A stretch of 64,000 nt of DNA from Plantago major (lineage: Eukaryota; Streptophyta; Magnoliopsida; Lamiales; Plantaginaceae): assembly GCA_026545765.1 (NCBI GenBank), contig CM048839.1, positions 59,083,677 to 59,147,676 of the forward strand, given 5' to 3'. Of this stretch, positions 54,552-64,000 are shown one piece after another (within the stretch, counting starts at the first letter, position 1; every line of letters begins with the position of its first letter). The position numbers and the translations under genes are program-made. The notes under the pieces were generated by a model. It saw only the letters and a list, made by a program, of their open reading frames with translations, was not told where the DNA came from and did no database searches.

Positions 54552-56238
54552 TGTTAGGAATATCTGTTTAGATTTTGATCAGCAACCTAATGACTTATCT
54601 TAGCTCAGAAAGGTGAATAGTACTCTTAGTTCACTTGAACATTGTAAAAGAGGAAACTCACTAAGTATGATAGTCTAGCAAATCTTGTATAGGATGTTAG
54701 GTCTCGAAATGTAATTTTTATTTTCTAAAGAAGACCAAGAAGTAGGTATCCAGCAGGAAAAGTTCAATGAATTTGGAGATTTGAAGACTGCACAAGATTG
54801 CTGAAGACAAGGGTTTTTCAGATACCTATGTCCAGATATCTTGAAGAAACAAGTGTTTCGAAACACACAAGGTGCAAAAGATATTTGAGCATAAAAGGTT
54901 TCTGAGACGAGGAAAGTGCCCAAAGATATCTACACTCAGATACCTTGGACATAAAATATGCTTCTGAGAAAGAAACATATTATAACAAGTTGCATAAATA
55001 AGTGGTATCTGGAGCTATGATGATCTCTGGAAAAGAACATGCAAAGTTTCAGAAAACTCTAATTGTATAAAGATCTCTGATACCATGCATAGTTTCGTTG
55101 GCACTACAGGACAAAATATAGTACAGTGCATTAAATGCACTACTCAAACGTCTGAACAAACACTTAGACTACTTCTGAAGAAGAAGACAGAAATGTCTGA
55201 ACAAAAACGGTAGCTTCTGAAGAAGAAGACAAACCTGCTATAGTACTATATTCAGATATCAATAGTTTGAATTTGATTTAATCCTAACAGATACTACTCA
55301 AGCGGCACTCAAATTCATCTATAAATATCAACCCTTAGACTGTCTGAGAACACACCTTAGAACACACTGAACTTCAAGAATACTCACACAAGCGCTCTCA
55401 AGCAAACTACATACCTTCAAGCTTTCTGTTGAGACCAAAGCTCTTGATTCTATGTAGCACAAAAGTTCTAAGTGTCCTGATCCTTAACGAGCATTGTTAT
55501 CTGTTAAAGAGTTGAACTAAGATTTCATATCTAAGTTTCATTCTCTTGAACACTTACCATATACTTGGGTCAGTAGAGAACAAGATACCATACATTGCAA
55601 AGTGTATTAAGTATACTTGATTCACAGGGCTATCTGATTAACTGAACAAGTTATTAAAGAAGCTCACCTGACAAACAAACCTAAAACCAACACCATATAC
55701 GGCGTGGAGTACAGGAAGTACTTAGTTTGAGAAACTAAGGAATAACTCCAAGGTTGCTGAGCACAGGAAGTACTTAGCTTGGGAAGCTAAGAAATAGCTC
55801 AAAAAGGTTTCTGAGTACAGGAAGTACTTGGCTGTGGAAGCCGGGGAATAACTCAGGGGGAACACTTGGTTGGGAACCTAGTGCTTTTAGGAATCTAAGA
55901 AAATATATCTGTAAGGTTACCTCATTTATCTTAGTGGATTCTAGGTCTGAGAAAGACCGAAGTTGATTAGTTGAAGGATTACGCCACCTTCAAATACCAC
56001 TATAAAAAGACGTGTTATTTACTTTCTGCAGTGTATTACTTGTTTTACTTATATTGCAAAGTAATTACACTTATCTTGCTGAACACGTGCACTTATCTCA
56101 GAAGTCTTTCGCTCACTGAAATTAAGTATCAGATATCTTTACAGATATCTGAGAAACTGTGCTTATCGACAAAAGTTTTAAAAAGACTATTCACCCCCCC
56201 CCCTATAGTCTTTTACTTTGCCATTATCTGGACCAACA
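54552..56238 (+). repeat. 3' LTR of element E
   Basis: TGTTAGGAATATC to GGACCAACA, 1,687 bp. TATA candidates 55320-55327 and 56001-56009, stem-loop trio 55706-55853, C-tract hairpin 56181-56214. The extra length comes from a local duplication around 55141-55200 (GTCTGAACAAA and CTGAAGAAGAAGAC each appear twice). Confidence 0.95.
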
Positions 56239-56243
56239 AAGTA
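56239..56243. repeat. Target-site duplication of E, right
   Basis: aagta, partner of 40244-40248. Confidence 0.93.
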
Positions 56244-57373
56244 CTTCCTGTACTTAGTAACCTTTGAGTTGTTCCTTAGTTTCCCAAACTAAGTACTTCC
56301 TACTCCACGCCATGTGTGGTGTTGGTTAAGGTAGTTTGTAAGGTGAGTAGTCTGAATAACTTTGTCAGTTATGTAGGAATACTCTATAGAACAAGAATCA
56401 CTTAACACACTTCACAATGTGTGGTGATATGTTCTTTATTGACCTAAGTCTATGTTAAATGTTCTAGAGAATGAATCTCCGATACTTGATATTTTGATTC
56501 AAATCCTTCACATATAGCAATACTTGTTAAGGATCAGGACACTTAGAACTTTCGTACTACATAGAATTCAAGAGCTTAGTCGCAACAGTAAGCTAGAGAA
56601 TAAATAGATTGAAGGCTTGTATGCTTGAATGAGTAAGTTCGTAGATGTAAGTTCTTGGTGTAAGTTCTCGGTGTAAGTTCTCGGTGTGTTTTCAAGCATT
56701 CTAAGTGGTGATATTTATAGTTGAAAATTATACCGTTTGAATAGTATCCGTTAAGCACAATGAAATTCAAACTTTTGATATCTGTAATAGTACTACAGAA
56801 GACGTTGTCTGTTTTAAGAGATTTCCTCTTTTGTTCAGATGTCTCTGTCTGCGCATTTATTGCATTGGAACTATGCACGCTTTCTGAAGCATTGCATGTC
56901 CTTTTCCAAAGACCTTCATTTCTCTAGATACGTATTGAAACATTGTTTCTCAGAAACACAGTTTTATCCAAGGTATCTGAGCGTGGGTTTTTGTTGGCAC
57001 TATTCCTTACTCAGTAACCTTGTGTTCTCAGATATCTTTTTGTGAAACTTATTTATTGAAAAACACTTCTTTCTTCTCGGTATCTGGAAGTAGGTATCTG
57101 AGGATACCAATCTCCTTAGTCTTCAGCAGTCTTGTTCAGTCTTCGAATCTTCAATACGTTGAATTCTTCTGCCGGATGCCTTCTTTTTGGTCTTCTTTAA
57201 GGATATAAAAATTACATTCAGAGACCTAACATCCTATACAAGATTTGCTAGACTAACATACTAAGTAGACTTCCTCTTTTACAATGTTCAAGTGAACTAA
57301 GAGTACTAGTTACCTTTTGTGCTAAGATAAGTCATTAGGTTGCTGATCAAAATCTAAACATATATTCCTAACA
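56239..57373 (-). repeat. 3' LTR of F, inner part
   Basis: Continues the LTR broken at 40248 and ends ...cctaaca at 57373 next to the polypurine tract. Diverged from the LTRs of A, B and E, as expected for an older copy. Confidence 0.88.
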
Positions 57374-57388
57374 AATTTCCCCCCTTTT
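57374..57388 (-). other. Polypurine tract of element F
   Basis: On the minus strand AAAAGGGGGGAAATT directly before TGTTAGG. Confidence 0.8.
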
Positions 57389-57776
57389 GATCAGTCAATG
57401 ATGACTATCTTTAAAACCTATTACAACTTGGAAGAGGGAACAATGCAACACTTAATCATTTCTTATGATCTTTTCAATTCATTGAATTAAGTGCAGAAAG
57501 TAAACATCAACCAAATCACAATGTGTGATCTTTGCTAACAAGTTATCTTTTTATAGATTGATATCTGAGAGTAGGTTCATCAGATATGTTACAAGGAAAG
57601 TTCACAGAAAACTTTTACAATGAATAAAACACATTACAGTACAATTAGCACGATACAAAATACATAGTTAAGTTAGAACAACAGGAGTAACCAAGCTCCA
57701 AGTAAACATTCTAATTAACTAGTCTTCAAGTCTTCAAGTCTTCAAAAAATCTTCATGTTTTCAGAATCTCCATGGA
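57389..57776 (-). other. Non-coding tail of element F
   Basis: About 390 bases between ORF3 and the polypurine tract. No ORF. Homologous to the tails of A, B and E. Confidence 0.5.
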
Positions 57777-60425
57777 TCAATTTGCAAATTCCCTATCTCC
57801 AAATCTTTTGATGTCATTTGAGTAGTCATAGAGCAAAGTCCTGACTAAGATCTCAGTGTCCCTTGCATAACCACAAACTTCTCTGTATGATTTGGTGGGA
57901 TTCTTCTTGGCAAAGTGTTTGACCCACATATACTTTCTCCATTTCCAGGCACGCTCAATTCTGATATTGGATAGCTTGAAGTATTGATATATTATCCTTA
58001 GATATCTGATGTCACCCTTGTATTGATCTTCAGTCATGTAGAATGATTCAAAGGGTTCGACAAAAAATCTTGGCCTTGTGCCTGGTCCAGTGAGGTTTGG
58101 TACTCTGTACACATCATCAGATCTGCCATAAGGACACTCATCATTAAGGTACTTCCTCATGGCTTCAACTCTCTTGACAACTCCAAAATCCAACCAAGCT
58201 TTGACATGATTGGTGTTGATCAAGATTGGCTGATCTTTTCTCCATGCCATGAGTTGTTGATGGATGGGTACTGGAAATCCTTTTTTCATTTACAAGCAAG
58301 TGCTTGAGTTCCAGTAACCAGTATCCATTTTTCTGATGAATACACCAATAGGAGGAGGAACTGTTGTCAGTCTTCACATATTCAATCAGGGCATCTTCTG
58401 GCTTTTGTGGAAGCATCCTGCCAAACTTGACATCCCTTGATCTCTTCCTCTTTGTCCTTGAATTTTCCCTTGGGGGATTGCTTGAAGAACCACCTTGGAT
58501 AGACTAGGTATTTCCAGAGGGTGTTTTGGTTGCCAATTGCTTTGCAGCAATAGGCTCAGATGAGCTAAATTCCCTTTTTCTTTTTCTGTGAAGAGGAGCT
58601 TCATCATCATCAGTTTCCTCATCGTCATCATTAAAGTTGTGCTTGGGAGATTTGCATGCATCTTTATTGTCATGGGATTTGATTTGGCCTTCCTCTTCTT
58701 CTTCAGAGGACTCTTCAATCCCTATTACTTGTCTTCTCCTTGGGGACTTGGTTCCCTTTGGAGGTCTCTGTGATCTTTTCTGTAATCTGGCCCTTATTGT
58801 CATTCCTTGTTCAGGAATATGCTGAGTTGTTGCTACTATCTAAGTAGCAGCTTGACTGGAGGAGGGCTCATTTATTCTGAGAGGTGGTTGTTCAGATCTT
58901 CTTTTGTTTCCTCTTCCTCTTCCTGTATGAGCACCTTGAGATCCTTCCCCCCTTAGTCATTGTTGACTGACTAAGAATCACAAAAGATTCTGAGAGGGAG
59001 TCAAAGTTGCCTTGCAGATAGTTGTAAGCAGCAACCAACTTTTGCAGATCAGCCTTGAGCTCGTGATTTTGTTTGATAAGTCCTGTTTCCTTATCAGTGA
59101 GCTCTGCCAGTGGGCCTTGAGTAACATTTACTTTTCCAGCAGCATAGCTAGCCTCATTGAGGGCTTTTTCAGCAAGATTGTTGTCATCATCCCTCACCAT
59201 GCCTAGGTCTCTCTGAGCAATGACCAAGCTTGTTGTTCTCTGAGTGATTAACTTAGTGAACTTTTTCATTTCAGGATAGACTAATGCAATCACTTCTTCA
59301 TTTTGCTGCGACAACTCCTTTCTTAGAGTTGCCAAAACCTGGTATTTGGCCATGTAATCATGGGAGTTGAGATTTGGTGCCTTACTGAAACTTTGAGGAG
59401 CAATCAGCTTTCTCTTTAAGTGAGAAAATCCTAAATGAACAATTGGATGTTCTGCCAAGGTTCTGTCTTCTTCATCATCTGGGTCGTAATCCCAGTGATC
59501 CTCATCCTCTTGGCCATTTTCATCAATGTTTTCTAGCCCAGCAACCATCTCAGAGATGGGCTTCTTTCCTTTCAGTGAGGACGAGGATGGTACATCTTTT
59601 GGTAATGCAGCCTTAGCATCATGCTTGTCTTCAGATACTTGCTCAGCATCTAATTCCTCAGCAATTGCCTTAACGGCAAGACGGAGTTCTTTCATCTCAG
59701 CATAAGCTTCCATTTCCTTGACAGTTTGATCTTCAATCTTTTGGAGCTTTGCTTTAGATTCAGCTATCTTTTCTTCCAGTTGAAGATTTAGCCGTTGTTC
59801 TTCCTCCAACAATTGTTTGAGTTGAGCAACTCTGGCTTGTGCATCTATTATCTTTTGAGTGTTATCCTCAGAGTGCTCAACTAGTTGTTCAGTAGTGTAT
59901 TTTTATTGGGGAGAGGGATGGGTAGATCTCTGAGGAGATGGAGGAGGGGAATCCTGTGAAGTCCTCTCAGTGTGCTTTTCAGCAACTGAGGCATTGTTTC
60001 CTTGTGCAATCCCTCCTGTCCCTTGTTCAGGGGCATCATCATCATCATCCATCTTATCATCCTTATCCTTATGATGGTCAGAAGGAGGTTCTTCATAATC
60101 ATTTTCGTCCGTCTCCTTCTCTTCTTCGTCTTCAGAGACCAAATTCATCAATTCTGGAATAGTGATCATTTGCCCATTTACTTCCTCTTGTTTAGAGGGT
60201 ATGATTTGTAGAGACTTGGGCAAGACTGGCTTGAATGCCATGTGCATTCTGGTCTAACCATCTGCCTTTTCACAGGCTTGAATGAGCTTGTGTGCCACTT
60301 CCTTGATGAAGTCCTTATGCATTAGAGAAGCAAAAGAGTATTGCTCTGTTGGGAACATTGCATGGACATAATTTTCAAGGCAAATGCTCATTCTCTTCTA
60401 GTTGGCTGATCAGTGACCCTTGTTA
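57777..60425 (-). pseudogene. ORF3 last exon of F (diverged, truncated)
   Basis: Minus strand, from a partial AMFP-type domain (LENYVHAMFPTEQY-like, near 60370) through an acidic tract, coiled coils (KIEDQTVKEMEAYAEMKEL near 59730, ELTDKETGLIKQNHELKADL near 59080), poly-Glu and the conserved C-terminal domain (LLVNEK, AWKWRKYMWVKHFAKKN), ending FAN at the stop 57777-57779. Broken by a stop near 60253 and frameshifts near 59880, 58950, 58500 and 58290. Exons 1-5 are missing. The C-terminal domain is the part best conserved with B and E. Confidence 0.75.
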
Positions 60426-60901
60426 TTTCAGCCAAAAGTTTTAAAAGACTATTCACCCCTTTAGTCTTTTACTTTGCCGTTATCTTGACCAACAAAAAGA
60501 CATGACGAACCTCTAAATTATTATTTCATCAGGGGGAACACTTGGTTGGGAACCTAGTATAAAAAGGATCAAGAGATATAATTTTGTAAGGAGAACTCAT
60601 CATCTTATCTTAGTGGATTCAATTCCTGAGAAAGGGCGAGTGGATTAGTTGAAGGATTACGCCACCTTCAGATACCACTATAAAGCTTTGTGTTATTTAC
60701 TTACTGCTTTTTTTTGCTTGCTGAGTATTTACACACCTTATTGCTTACTGACACGTGCACTTATCACAAAAGACTTCCGCTTTCTGATTATAAGTATTAG
60801 ATTCCTATAAAGATATCTGAGAAACTGTTTTATCGACAAAAGTTTGAAAAGACTATTCACCCCCCCTCCTAGTCTTTTACTTTGCCTTTATATGGTCCAA
60901 C
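60426..60901 (+). repeat. Two truncated LTR 3' tails in tandem
   Basis: 60426-60493 is the last 68 bases of a copia LTR (AAAAGACT stem, short C run, CCAACA). After about 36 bases of unassigned sequence, 60530-60901 is a second LTR tail that starts at CAGGGGGAACACTTGG and ends GGTCCAACA. Neither is followed by a primer site: element G's gag starts directly at 60902. Hairpin 60847-60878. Confidence 0.75.
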
Positions 60902-61817
60902 ATTTGATAAAATTCTCATTGAGAATACTGAGATCAAAGAAAAGAAAGTTTCATTTCAGTCATATGCTAATTCTTGTGACACTCTGACTGAGTTGCATTC
61001 TTATTTAAGATATGCCTCAGAGAAAGGAGGAATTGGGCTAGATACTCAAAGAAATAGTTCTACCACTCTGAACAAGATTGATGAAAGAATGACATTTATT
61101 AAAGGTCAGCAAGGTGATTCCCAAACAACCTATAGCATTGGTCAGAAAGCTAAGGTTTCTGAAAAAGGAAAGACAGTTGCGACTATGCCTTTAACGGAAA
61201 AATAAGTCTCAAAGAAATCTGATGGGAGAGTTCTGAAAGAGGAACACCACACTGGAAAGTGTAATCACCCACAGTGCTACGTCTCTATGAAAGGGAAGAT
61301 TGTTGGAGCTGAAAAATTCTCTAATGTCACATTTTCTGGAAAGAAAGATGATCCAGAGACTAGTAAGGCTGCTGAGAGGAGATCTCAGTCGGCACCTCGT
61401 GCTCGAAATGGCATTGGCTACAAAGCCATCGGGAAATAACTTGCACATGAGTACAAACTAGAGCAAGAACGATGGATAAAAGCATGGATTGCTCACAACA
61501 ATCATCAAAAGTGGAAGAAAGAACAAGCCACAAGCAATCTGAATGCCATGGCTAGAAGAAATCTGAATAGGAAAGCTCAGTTTGCTGGAAAGCAGACTCA
61601 ACAACCTGACATGTATCTGAGAGCACAACGAGGAGCACCAAGGCACACACCAAGAAGGAAAATAGTTCTTAATAATAATGATACTAGTCATTTACCTAGA
61701 ATTCCTCCTTATGATCCTGCTAGACAAAAGGAAATTCCTAAGAAATTCATTCAAAAATGGATTCCTGATGGGAGATACTTTTGTCTAGATGGTTCCATTG
61801 TTGGAATGAGAACCTAA
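60902..61817 (+). pseudogene. gag: gag 3' part of G
   Basis: Starts in the coiled-coil end (KKVSFQSYANSCDTLTEL), passes the point where A and E have TAG (here AAA, Lys), then the KCNHPQCYV motif and the basic tail, and ends GSIVGMRT at TAA 61815-61817. Stops at 61203-61205 and near 61437 break it. Confidence 0.8.
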
Positions 61818-63516
61818 CTCAATGTTTCCCGTTTTGTGCAGAACACTCTAAAGAAGAATCCAACATAGCATTTTAATAGTGGCTGTGGGAAGCATATAAC
61901 GGGAGACAAAGCAAATCTAGTCAACTACAAAGTATGCAACACTAGACCAGATTCCAGATTTGCCGGGGGAGAATTGAATCCAACTATAGGATTTGGAGAT
62001 CTACAGTTGGGAACCCTTACAATCACAGGAGTACTACATGTGATGGAATGGAAATATAATCTTCTTAGCATGAGTCAATTTACAGACAAGGGGTTCATAG
62101 TGAAGATCAAATCCAATCTCTGCAAACTGATTGACAATGAGTTAAAGCATATAGTCTTGGTAGCTAGACGAAAAGAAAGTCTGTACGTTGCTGACTGGGA
62201 ATCCGCTACTACTAAAGAATGCCTCATGGTGAGTCAATCAGGCTACAGTGAGGAAAATTGACTATTGCACAAAAGGATGAGTCACTTAAATTTCAAAACT
62301 CTAAATAAGTTATCCAAGAAAGAATTGCGTGTTGGACTACCTAAGATGGCATACAGAAAGGATGGTGTATGCTCAGCTTTCCTATTAGGGAAACAAGCTA
62401 AAACATCTTTCAATTCTAAAACTAGACATTCTAGTGTGAGCCTATACAACTGTTACATATATCTTTGAGTCCTCAGTAACCAGTTATGCTAGAAACAAGT
62501 ATGGTCTGGTTGTTGTTCATGACTACTCAAGATTCACTTGGGTTGTTTTTCTCAAACATAAATCTGACGCAAGGGTCGAGATACCAAGCCTTCTGAATAA
62601 GCTTGAAGTCATGAAAAATGACAATGTATCTGTTATTAGAACAGACTATGGTACTGAGTTTGTGAACCAGTACATAAATGAGTTTTGTACTTACAAAGGT
62701 ATACAACATCAACTATCTTCAGTAAGGATAGCACAACAAAATGGTGTTGCTGAAAGGAAGAATAGGACCCTAAAAGAAGCAGCAAGAATAATGCATGCTG
62801 ACACTGAAATAAGTGAAATCTATTGGGTTGAAGCTGTAAACAATGCTACACCCAAAATAGATGTTTGATCAACAAACACCATGATAAGATTCCTCCTTAT
62901 GAGTTATTGATTGATATACCCCTAGTATCAAACATTTAAGGGTGTTTGGTTGCCGAATTTTTGTTCTTAACAATGGAAAAGAATATCTTAGAACATTTCA
63001 ACCAAAGGAAGATGAAGGTGTATTTCTTGGTTATTGAATGAATAGCAAAGCTTACAGAATCTACAACAAAAGAACACAAAAGATTGAAGAATCTGTCCAT
63101 GTAGTATTCTATGAAGGAAACCAAAAGTACCCATGAGTGAAGAACTCTCAGATAGGATCAATGAACTTATAATCAAGGATTCTGAACAAGAATCTCAACA
63201 AGGAAACAATTCTATCATTCACTTAGAGGATGACTCTGACGAAGAAAGGCAATCTTTGCCAAGTAACAACCAGATGACTCTAAGACATGATGAAGAGTTT
63301 CCTATGAGAAATCCAGGAATCGATAAAGACACTGAGAATTTTCATCATGAAGACGTAACTGAGCAGGTAGATGTTGTGAATCCTATCTCAGATACCCAAG
63401 ACACTAAACAAGTGTCAGATATCCCAAGCACATTGCAAGTGCCAGATTTCTCAGATACAGAAAAAGTATCTTATCATGATCATATTGATATAGAAATGAA
63501 TCAAAATGATAGTTAT
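61818..63516 (+). pseudogene. pol: pol 5' part of G (protease-integrase)
   Basis: NSGCGKHITGD protease-like start (the Asp of DSG reads Asn), GVLHVMEWKYNLLSMSQ, a zinc-finger region (HKRMSHLNFKTLNK...), the integrase core VIRTDYGTEF (His of DHG is Tyr) with NGVAERKNRT, then the acidic linker (MTLRHDEEFPMRN). Stops near 61866, 61873 and 62259 and frameshifts near 62450, 62845 and 63125. Ends before RT. Confidence 0.8.
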
Positions 63517-64000
63517 TGTAATACCCCGGTTTTTAAGTTAACTTGGTATTTTTGGGTCTTATATGATTTATTAAAAGTGTGTTTATTTGTGCGAACATGT
63601 TTTAGAAAATTTTGAATTGTGAATTTGGGGACCAAATTCTTTTAAGGAGGGGTGAGTGTGACACCCCACATTTTAACGTACCTTAGTATTTTTGCCTTTG
63701 CATGCTTTTACTTGTGTTAGTGTATTTGTATGAAAATATATTTGAATTATTTTAATTTGATTGTGTTATTATTTTAGAAGTTTATTATTTGTTTTAAAAG
63801 TCTATGTAACTAGTCAATTTGCAATATGTGTGGTTATTTATTTTGTACTTTTTTTTAAAGAAGAAAAATTATTTTTGGTGTATTTTTCCTACTTAAAAAT
63901 GTGATTATTTTATCCTTTAATTTGTTGGTGTAATTATTTTAAAATAATTGGAATGACCTCTCTTAAATTTATCTTTATGAATGATTAATGTGACAATACT
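63517..64000 (+). mobile_element. Edge of another LTR element (probably Ty3/gypsy)
   Basis: TGTAATACCCCGG at 63517 cuts G and looks like the start of a plant gypsy LTR. At 63640-63656 a purine-rich TTTTAAGGAGGGGTGAG precedes a second LTR-like start, TGTGACACCCC, at 63657. The rest is very AT-rich with no ORF and runs off the window. I know both starts from chromovirus-type elements. The exact family is unclear. Confidence 0.4.

Larger units (their letters stand above)
40249..56238 (+). mobile_element. Copia/SIRE-type element E, complete in outline
   Basis: 15,990 bp with both LTRs, primer site, gag, pol, spacer, ORF3 and polypurine tract, flanked by a perfect aagta duplication. It is the reference for the family's structure, although every ORF carries lesions. 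The LTRs are close but not identical, and the 3' one is about 60 bases longer through an internal duplication near 55141-55200. Confidence 0.95.
39767..60425 (-). mobile_element. Copia/SIRE-type element F, truncated and split by E
   Basis: Minus-strand copy inserted in D. It keeps its 3' LTR (39767-40248 plus 56239-57373), polypurine tract, tail and the last exon of ORF3, and ends at 60425 where LTR tails begin. Gag, pol and the 5' LTR are absent. Copy E (40249-56238) is inserted in its LTR. Confidence 0.85.
60902..63516 (+). mobile_element. Copia/SIRE-type fragment G
   Basis: Diverged copy holding the end of gag and the first part of pol, cut on the left by the LTR tails and on the right by another LTR-like end (TGTAATACCCC) just before RT. 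Its divergence makes it useful for seeing what the family conserves. Confidence 0.82.

Noticed and set aside
1-64000. Host protein-coding or tRNA/rRNA genes
   Set aside because: Both strands were read through. All substantial ORFs belong to gag, pol, ORF3 or gypsy-type sequence, and no cloverleaf or rRNA motif was seen by eye.

Overview
The window is repeat-dense nuclear DNA of a flowering plant, most likely a eudicot. I found no host gene, tRNA, rRNA or CRISPR array. Nearly every base can be placed in nested LTR retrotransposons. The dominant family is a Ty1/copia element of the SIRE (Sirevirus-like) type, about 16 kb long. It has LTRs of about 1.6 kb (TGTTAGG...CCAACA), a primer-binding site matching the 3' end of initiator-Met tRNA, gag with a CCHC knuckle, pol in copia order (PR-IN-RT-RH), and a long third ORF (ORF3) between pol and the polypurine tract.

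Layout. (1) Element X, a Ty3/gypsy-type element on the minus strand, fills 1-2496 and 35213-37372, from its 5' LTR at 35993-37372 leftward past the window edge. (2) Copia copy A (+) is inserted in the X gag: LTRs 2497-4125 and 33598-35212, gag-pol 4244-9872, ORF3 26666-33213. (3) Copia copy B (-), 10153-26170, is inserted in A between pol and ORF3. (4) A 1.1-kb LTR-like insertion, 29113-30202, lies in A's ORF3. (5) Copia fragment D (+), 37373-39766, is an older and more diverged host for X on its left and for F on its right. (6) Copia copy F (-), 39767-40248 plus 56239-60425, is truncated. (7) Copia copy E (+), 40249-56238, is complete in outline, sits in the LTR of F and has a perfect 5-bp target duplication (aagta). 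(8) Truncated LTR tails lie at 60426-60901, diverged copia fragment G (+) at 60902-63516, and the edge of another LTR element at 63517-64000.

Every gag, pol and ORF3 copy carries stops or frameshifts, so none looks autonomous now. Comparing copies still shows how the family was built. ORF3 has no visible membrane segment or signal peptide, so 'envelope' is a poor name for it. It carries a nuclear-signal-like basic patch, coiled coils, acidic tracts and a conserved C-terminal domain, and its N-terminal part resembles the 'putative plant transposon protein' domain also seen in X. Its coding sequence is broken by five short GT-AG introns at shared positions, all phase 0. A TATA-like element lies about 180-200 bases upstream of its ATG in four copies. 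Between pol and ORF3 there is an array of hairpins with a constant ACGGGTA loop and covarying stems. The LTRs carry three tandem stem-loops with compensatory changes and a C-tract closed by a conserved stem. Together these suggest that ORF3 is a separately promoted, spliced gene module carried by a retrotransposon whose genomic RNA must escape splicing. That is the part of the window most worth following up.
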